A stretch of DNA of 64,000 nucleotides from Allofranklinella schreckenbergeri (GTDB lineage Bacteria; Pseudomonadota; Gammaproteobacteria; Burkholderiales; Burkholderiaceae_C), in the NCBI RefSeq assembly GCF_003703475.1, contig NZ_RDQM01000010.1, positions 62,001 through 126,000 of the forward strand, read 5' to 3'. The notes below the pieces were generated by a model. It made no database searches, was not told the DNA's origin, and worked only from the letters and a program-made list of their open reading frames with translations. Of the stretch, positions 59,953 to 64,000 are shown piece after piece. The position numbers were made by a program, and so were the translations under genes. Numbering within the stretch: the stretch's first letter is position 1; every line of letters starts with the position of its first letter.

Positions 59953-59963
59953 TAGAGCGTGTT
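59953..59963 (+). repeat. Family 2 solo end fragment
   Basis: TAGAGCGTGTT, the first part of the family 2 end, just before the 3' end of the next gene. Short, so chance is possible. Confidence 0.3.
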
Positions 59964-59974
59964 TGGGTGGGCGA

Positions 59975-60964
59975 TCAGTTCAGCTTGAGGTTTTGCTGCA
60001 CGACCACGTCTTTATAGACGGCGAATTCGTCCTTGATTTGCTGGGCGAATTCTTCCGGGGTGTTGGCGACGATGAAGGAGCCGGTGTCCTCAATGCGCTT
60101 GCGCACGGCCGGGTCTTGCAGGGCTTTTTTCATCGCGGCGTTGAGTTTTTGCACGACTTCAGCGGGCATGCCTTTGGGGCCGACCAGGCCGTAGAAGGCC
60201 ATGCGGTTGGCAGGCTCGAGGCCGACTTCCTTGAAGGTGGGCACATCGGGCAGGGCTTTGAGGCGCTCGGGCGCGGCCACGGCGATGGCGCGCAGGCGGT
60301 TGCTCTTGATGTAGGCCATGGAGGAGGGCAGGTTGTCCAACTGCATGGGCACCTGGCCGGCAACCACGTCGTTGAGGGCCGGGCCTGCACCGCGGTAGGG
60401 GATGTGTTGCATGTCCAGCTTGGCCAGGGTTTTGACCAGCTCCATCAGCATGTGCTGGATGCTGCCGGTGCCCGAGGAGGCGTAGGAATACTGGCCGGGC
60501 TTGCTGCCGACTTCCTTGGCGAATTCGGCGTAACTCTTGGCTGGGAAGCTGGGGTTGACGACGAGGACGTTGGGCGTGGCGGCGATGTTGATGATGGGGG
60601 TGAAGTCGGCCACGGGGTTGTACTTCACATTGGGGTTGATGGCTGGCGCGGTGGCGACGGTGGAGACGGTGGCGATGCTGAGGCTGTAGCCATCGGGGTT
60701 GGCGCGGGCGTTTTCGGTCGCGCCGATGACGCCGCCGCCGCCGCCTTTGTTATCGACCACGACGGCCACGCCCAGCTCTTTGCCCAGCGTGTCGGAGACG
60801 GCGCGGGTGATGATGTCGGTGGTGCCGCCAGCGGCAAAGGGCACGAGGATGCGGATGGGTTTGTTGGGGAAGTTGTTGGCCTGGGCCAGGGCGCTACCAG
60901 CGGTGGCCAGGCCCAGGGTCAGTGCGGCGGCGGCCATGCAGGCGCGGCGGGTGAGGTGTTTCAT
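59975..60964 (-). CDS. Bug-family tripartite tricarboxylate transporter binding protein
   Basis: A 329-residue periplasmic solute-binding protein (TctC/Bug family, expanded in Burkholderiales). Signal peptide ends ATAGSALA before QANNFPNKPI. Motifs PIRILVPFAAGGTTDIITR and VDNKGGGGGVIGA, then YRGAGPALNDVVAGQV are typical. Binds small carboxylates; ligand not predictable. ATG 60964 (MKHLTRRACMAAAA) is the start. No TctA/TctB permease genes are nearby. Confidence 0.92.
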   Translation of the reverse strand: MKHLTRRACMAAAALTLGLATAGSALAQANNFPNKPIRILVPFAAGGTTDIITRAVSDTLGKELGVAVVVDNKGGGGGVIGATENARANPDGYSLSIATVSTVATAPAINPNVKYNPVADFTPIINIAATPNVLVVNPSFPAKSYAEFAKEVGSKPGQYSYASSGTGSIQHMLMELVKTLAKLDMQHIPYRGAGPALNDVVAGQVPMQLDNLPSSMAYIKSNRLRAIAVAAPERLKALPDVPTFKEVGLEPANRMAFYGLVGPKGMPAEVVQKLNAAMKKALQDPAVRKRIEDTGSFIVANTPEEFAQQIKDEFAVYKDVVVQQNLKLN

Positions 60965-61095
60965 TGTCGTCCTTGAAGTTGTGGGAGATGTAACGGCACC
61001 CCAGGCACCCACGGGAGGGGCGCTTGGGGCGGGCGCGATGATGGCATAAAAATCGCCTGCGGTGGCGGGCCGAGAAATGGGGTTGCGGGCCTTTT

Positions 61096-61173
61096 ATTGC
61101 AAATCAATTGGAAAAATATCATGCCAATTTAGGCTTGATGGGTATGAAGTTGTTTTTATCTTGATTTGTATAA
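61096..61173 (-). repeat. Family 1 interspersed element, copy N
   Basis: Reverse orientation: TATTGCAAATCAATTG, central TTTAGGCTTGATGGGTATG, ending CTTGATTTGTATAAAA. Centre is GCCTAAA rather than GCCGAAA. Between proA and the Bug gene. Confidence 0.7.
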
Positions 61174-61188
61174 AAGGGCGGGTTTGCG

Positions 61189-62493
61189 TTATTGGCGAAT
61201 GTGCCCTTCGCCCAGCACGATGTATTTGAGCGAGGTCAGCCCCTCCACGCCGACGGGGCCGCGGGCGTGGAATTTGTCGGTGCTGATGCCGATTTCCGCG
61301 CCCAGGCCGTATTCAAAGCCGTCGGCAAAGCGGGTGCTGGCGTTGACCATCACGCTGGCGGAATCGACTTCGCGCAAAAAGCGCTGGGCGTGCGGGTGGC
61401 TGGTGGTGAGGATGGCGTCGGTGTGGCCGCTGCCGTAGCGGTTGATGTGGGCGATGGCCTCGTCCAGCCCGGCGACGATTTTGATGCTGATGATGGGGGC
61501 CAGATATTCGCTGCTCCAGTCGTCTTCGGTGGCGGCGGTGATGTCCGCGCCTGCGGTTTGCACCAGCGGTGCGGCTTCGTCCGTCACGCGCATTTGCACG
61601 CCTTTGGCGGCGTAGATGGCGGCCATGCGCGGCAAAAACTGCGCCGCCACGCCGCGCGCTACCAGCAGGGTTTCAGTGGCATTGCAGGGGCTGTATTTCT
61701 GGGTTTTGGCGTTGTCGGCCACCGTCAGGGCCTGCTCGATGTCGCATGGCTCGTCCACATAGGTGTGGCAGATGCCGTCCAGGTGCTTGATGACGGGCAC
61801 GCGCGCTTCGCTGCTGATGCGCTCGATCAGGCCGCGGCCGCCGCGCGGGATGATGACATCGACGAACTCGGGCATGGCAATGAGCTGGCCGACGGCGGCG
61901 CGATCAGTGGTGGGCACGAGCTGCACGCCGTCTTCAGGCAGACCCGCTGCTGCCAGCGCCTGGCGCACCAGTGCCGCCAGCGCCTGATTGGAGGTGATGG
62001 CCTCGCTGCCGCCGCGCAGGATGCAGGCGTTGCCGCTTTTGATGGCCAGGCTGGCCGCTTCGATGGTGACGTTGGGGCGGCTTTCGTAAATCATGCCGAA
62101 CACGCCCAGCGGCACGCGCATTTGCCCCACGCGGATGCCGCTGGGGCGCTGGCGCATGCCGGTGATTTCGCCAATAGGGTCGGGCATGGCGGCCAGTTGC
62201 TCGCAGCCTTGGGCGGCGGTCTCCAGCACCTTGGGGGTGAGCAGGAGGCGGTCGATCATCGGCTCGGCCAGCCCGGCGGCGCGGGCGCGCTCAATGTCGC
62301 GGGCGTTTTCGGTTTGCAAGGCGTCCGTGTGCTGGCGCAGCAAACCGGCCAGCGTGTGCAGGGCCTGGGCTTTGGCGCTGGCGCTGGCAATGGCCATGCG
62401 GGCGCTGACCTGGCGGGCTTGCTGGCCCAGGCGGTGCATCAGGGCGCGGGTATCGGTGGAAGGGGGGGGGGGGGGGGGGGCTGCCGTATTCAT
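61189..62493 (-). CDS. proA: Glutamate-5-semialdehyde dehydrogenase
   Basis: Proline-synthesis enzyme that reduces glutamyl phosphate to the semialdehyde; 434 residues. [27 protein letters not shown] and the catalytic Cys in [13 protein letters not shown] are intact, as is [20 protein letters not shown] near the C-terminus. The first codons [14 protein letters not shown] include a run of 19 C (62462-62480 as G on the plus strand); a change in its length would shift the frame. An in-frame Met at position 19 ([10 protein letters not shown]) could serve as an alternative start. Confidence 0.95.
   Translation of the reverse strand: MNTAAPPPPPPSTDTRALMHRLGQQARQVSARMAIASASAKAQALHTLAGLLRQHTDALQTENARDIERARAAGLAEPMIDRLLLTPKVLETAAQGCEQLAAMPDPIGEITGMRQRPSGIRVGQMRVPLGVFGMIYESRPNVTIEAASLAIKSGNACILRGGSEAITSNQALAALVRQALAAAGLPEDGVQLVPTTDRAAVGQLIAMPEFVDVIIPRGGRGLIERISSEARVPVIKHLDGICHTYVDEPCDIEQALTVADNAKTQKYSPCNATETLLVARGVAAQFLPRMAAIYAAKGVQMRVTDEAAPLVQTAGADITAATEDDWSSEYLAPIISIKIVAGLDEAIAHINRYGSGHTDAILTTSHPHAQRFLREVDSASVMVNASTRFADGFEYGLGAEIGISTDKFHARGPVGVEGLTSLKYIVLGEGHIRQ
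62462..62480. repeat. Homopolymer of 19 G/C inside proA
   Basis: Nineteen G in a row on the plus strand, coding for prolines in proA. Far longer than any other homopolymer in the window (next are nine G near 43733 and eight in plsX). Confidence 0.8.
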
Positions 62494-62554
62494 GGGTGGC
62501 TATTGTGCCTTTGCCAACGCGCCTGGCCCGGCGCGCTGTGCATGGGGGATGGGG

Positions 62555-62582
62555 GAGCCTGTTCGGGATTTTGGGCAGGCTC
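62555..62582. repeat. Small hairpin with a family 3-like end
   Basis: GAGCCTG (62555-62561) pairs with CAGGCTC (62576-62582) in the proA/NarX-like divergent region. Confidence 0.35.
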
Positions 62583-62629
62583 TGACGGACAATGCACACT
62601 TGTTTGACCCGATGTGATGCGTCCCAACG

Positions 62630-64000
62630 ATGAGCCAGCACGGCCAACTTCCCGGCGATACGGCAAGCGAGCGATCCAGCGAGCCGCTTTGCGATATGCC
62701 CAGTGATTCTTCCCCGCTCAATGCCCTGCCCCGTCATGGGCAGCGTCTGGCCGCACGCATCGTGCTCAGCTCGTTGGTGGCGTTGGCGATGGTGTTGGGC
62801 ATGATTGGCACCACCTTGTGGCTGTCCTGGCGTTTCGAGGGCGCGGGTGCGGCGATCAACGATGCGGGCAGCTTGCGCATGCTCTCCACGCGCGTCGCGG
62901 TGGGGCTGCTGCAAACGCCGCCTTCCGAGGCCATGGTGCGCCAGCAGATGCAGACGATCGATGCCACGCTGGCGCGCCTGGAAAAAGGCGATTTGCGCCC
63001 CGTCGTGTTGGCCGAAGACCCCATCGTGCGCCGCAAGCTCGCCGAAGTGGGGCGGCTGTGGCGTGAAGTGGGCAAGCCCCAGGCGCTGCTGGCCCTGCAA
63101 ACGGGCGATGCCAGCGCGTATATGGCGCAGTTGCCCGATACCGTGCAGCAAATCGATGCCTTCGTGGGCATGATCGAGCGCGACAACGACCGCAAAATCG
63201 TCGTGCTGCGCCTGGCGCAATGGGGCCTGGCGGCGTTTGCCGTGCTGGGCACGATGGTGATGATTTACCTGCTGTATTTGTGGATCATCGAGCCGATGCG
63301 CAAGCTGCGCGAGGGCTTGCAGCGCATGACCGAGCACGATTTCAGCTCCCGCCTGTACGTCGGTCGTGGCGATGAGTTTGGCCACCTGGCGCGCGGCTAC
63401 AACCAGATGGCCGATGAGCTGCAAAGCCTCTACAGCGGCCTGGAGCAGCGCGTGGAAGAAAAAACCCGCCAACTGGCCAATCAAAACCGTCAGATCCGCG
63501 TGCTGTACGACATGGCGGCGTTTCTGAATCAGCCCAACGATATCGAGGCCATGTGCGAGGGCTTTTTGAGCCGTGTGGCTGAGCAGGTGGGAGCCGACGG
63601 CGCCAGCGTGCGCACCTTGGATGTGGGCAGCGCGCAGTTGAGCCTGGTGGCTTCCTTTGGGTTGTCGCAGACGCTGACCGAATCCGAGCACTGCATGCCT
63701 GCGAGCGATTGCCATTGCGGCCAGGTGACGCAGGACGAGCGCGCGTTGGGCGAGCGCGTCATCATGATTCGGGATTTGGGGCGCAACCCTGCGGTGGATT
63801 GCCGCCGCGATGGCTTTACCAGCGTGGCCGTGTTCCCCATCGTCGCACGCGATGCCACGCTGGGGTCGTATTCCTTGCACTTTCGCCAGGCCCATGACCT
63901 CTCGCCCGCTGCGCGCGAGCTGCTGCAATCGCTGGGGCAGCTATTGGGTGTGGCGCTGGAAAACCGCCGCCTGGATGCCAAGGCGCGCGAGTTGGCCGTG
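62630..64000 (+). CDS. NarX-type sensor histidine kinase, 5' part
   Basis: The first 457 codons of a membrane sensor kinase; it runs off the window. Two membrane helices (about residues 43-65 and 200-225) flank a periplasmic domain that starts with INDAGSLRMLSTRVAVGLL, matching the P-box of nitrate sensor NarX. A HAMP linker (EPMRKLREGLQRMTEHD) and coiled coil follow, then a GAF-like region with a Cys cluster (CMPASDCHCGQ). The kinase domain lies beyond the edge. ATG 62630 is chosen as the first Met ahead of the helix. Divergent from proA. Nitrate or nitrite is the likely signal. Confidence 0.82.
   Translation, partial: MSQHGQLPGDTASERSSEPLCDMPSDSSPLNALPRHGQRLAARIVLSSLVALAMVLGMIGTTLWLSWRFEGAGAAINDAGSLRMLSTRVAVGLLQTPPSEAMVRQQMQTIDATLARLEKGDLRPVVLAEDPIVRRKLAEVGRLWREVGKPQALLALQTGDASAYMAQLPDTVQQIDAFVGMIERDNDRKIVVLRLAQWGLAAFAVLGTMVMIYLLYLWIIEPMRKLREGLQRMTEHDFSSRLYVGRGDEFGHLARGYNQMADELQSLYSGLEQRVEEKTRQLANQNRQIRVLYDMAAFLNQPNDIEAMCEGFLSRVAEQVGADGASVRTLDVGSAQLSLVASFGLSQTLTESEHCMPASDCHCGQVTQDERALGERVIMIRDLGRNPAVDCRRDGFTSVAVFPIVARDATLGSYSLHFRQAHDLSPAARELLQSLGQLLGVALENRRLDAKARELAV

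Overview
The window is chromosomal DNA from a betaproteobacterium, most likely a member of the Burkholderiales close to Comamonadaceae. The evidence is gene order (lolB-ispE-tRNA-Gln-prs-rplY-pth, rpmF-plsX-fabHDG-acpP-fabF-rpoE-rseA, DciA-like-M23-secA), a Bug-type tripartite tricarboxylate binding protein, high GC and many GTG starts. Genus cannot be fixed from the sequence alone. No rRNA, CRISPR array, prophage or transposase gene was seen.

Layout: 1-5.4 kb housekeeping (lolB end, ispE, tRNA-Gln, prs, rplY, pth, aceA). 5.7-10.2 kb recB and a DUF4124 protein on the minus strand. 10.5-16.3 kb the fatty acid synthesis cluster. 16.6-18.7 kb a small membrane protein, sigma-E and its anti-sigma factor. 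19-26.4 kb ubiG, holA, dtd, a P1 peptidase, an M14 peptidase lipoprotein and prfC. 26.5-32.7 kb an AT-richer accessory island: two polytopic membrane proteins of glycosyltransferase-C type and two secreted proteins that are divergent paralogues of each other. 33-35.5 kb fnr and hemN, divergent around a perfect FNR box. 35.6-46.6 kb a complete ammonium assimilation block: glnA with a sigma-54 promoter, gltB, gltD, and ntrC/ntrB. 46.7-50.7 kb NAD salvage (pncB, NadM-Nudix), a creatininase-family hydrolase and a uracil-DNA glycosylase-like protein. 50.7-55.3 kb DciA-like protein, M23 peptidase, secA. 55.4-64 kb an unknown membrane-anchored protein, a fused TRAP transporter, an LD-carboxypeptidase with a His-rich head, a Bug protein, proA with a 19-base poly-C tract, and the start of a NarX-like sensor kinase that runs off the right edge.

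The most unusual content lies between the genes. (1) I found 14 copies of a roughly 77-base intergenic element with terminal inverted repeats (ATTACAAATCAAAG ... CTTTTGATTTGTAAT) and a nearly invariant central GCC(G/A)AAA box. It abuts start and stop codons and contributes the last codons of lolB and recB. (2) A second family has perfect 21-base inverted ends beginning CTAGAGCGTGT. It occurs as one 275-base element with nested stems, two roughly 62-base deletion derivatives and three solo ends, and the stems show a compensatory base change. (3) A third, about 160-base element has 15-base inverted ends. The TRAP gene takes its start codon from a family 1 copy and its stop codon from a family 2 copy.

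Together the genes describe an aerobic to facultatively anaerobic organism with FNR/NarX-type oxygen and nitrate control, NtrBC-controlled GS-GOGAT nitrogen assimilation and glyoxylate-shunt capacity. The accessory surface or secretion island at 26-33 kb is the best place to look for an undescribed system.
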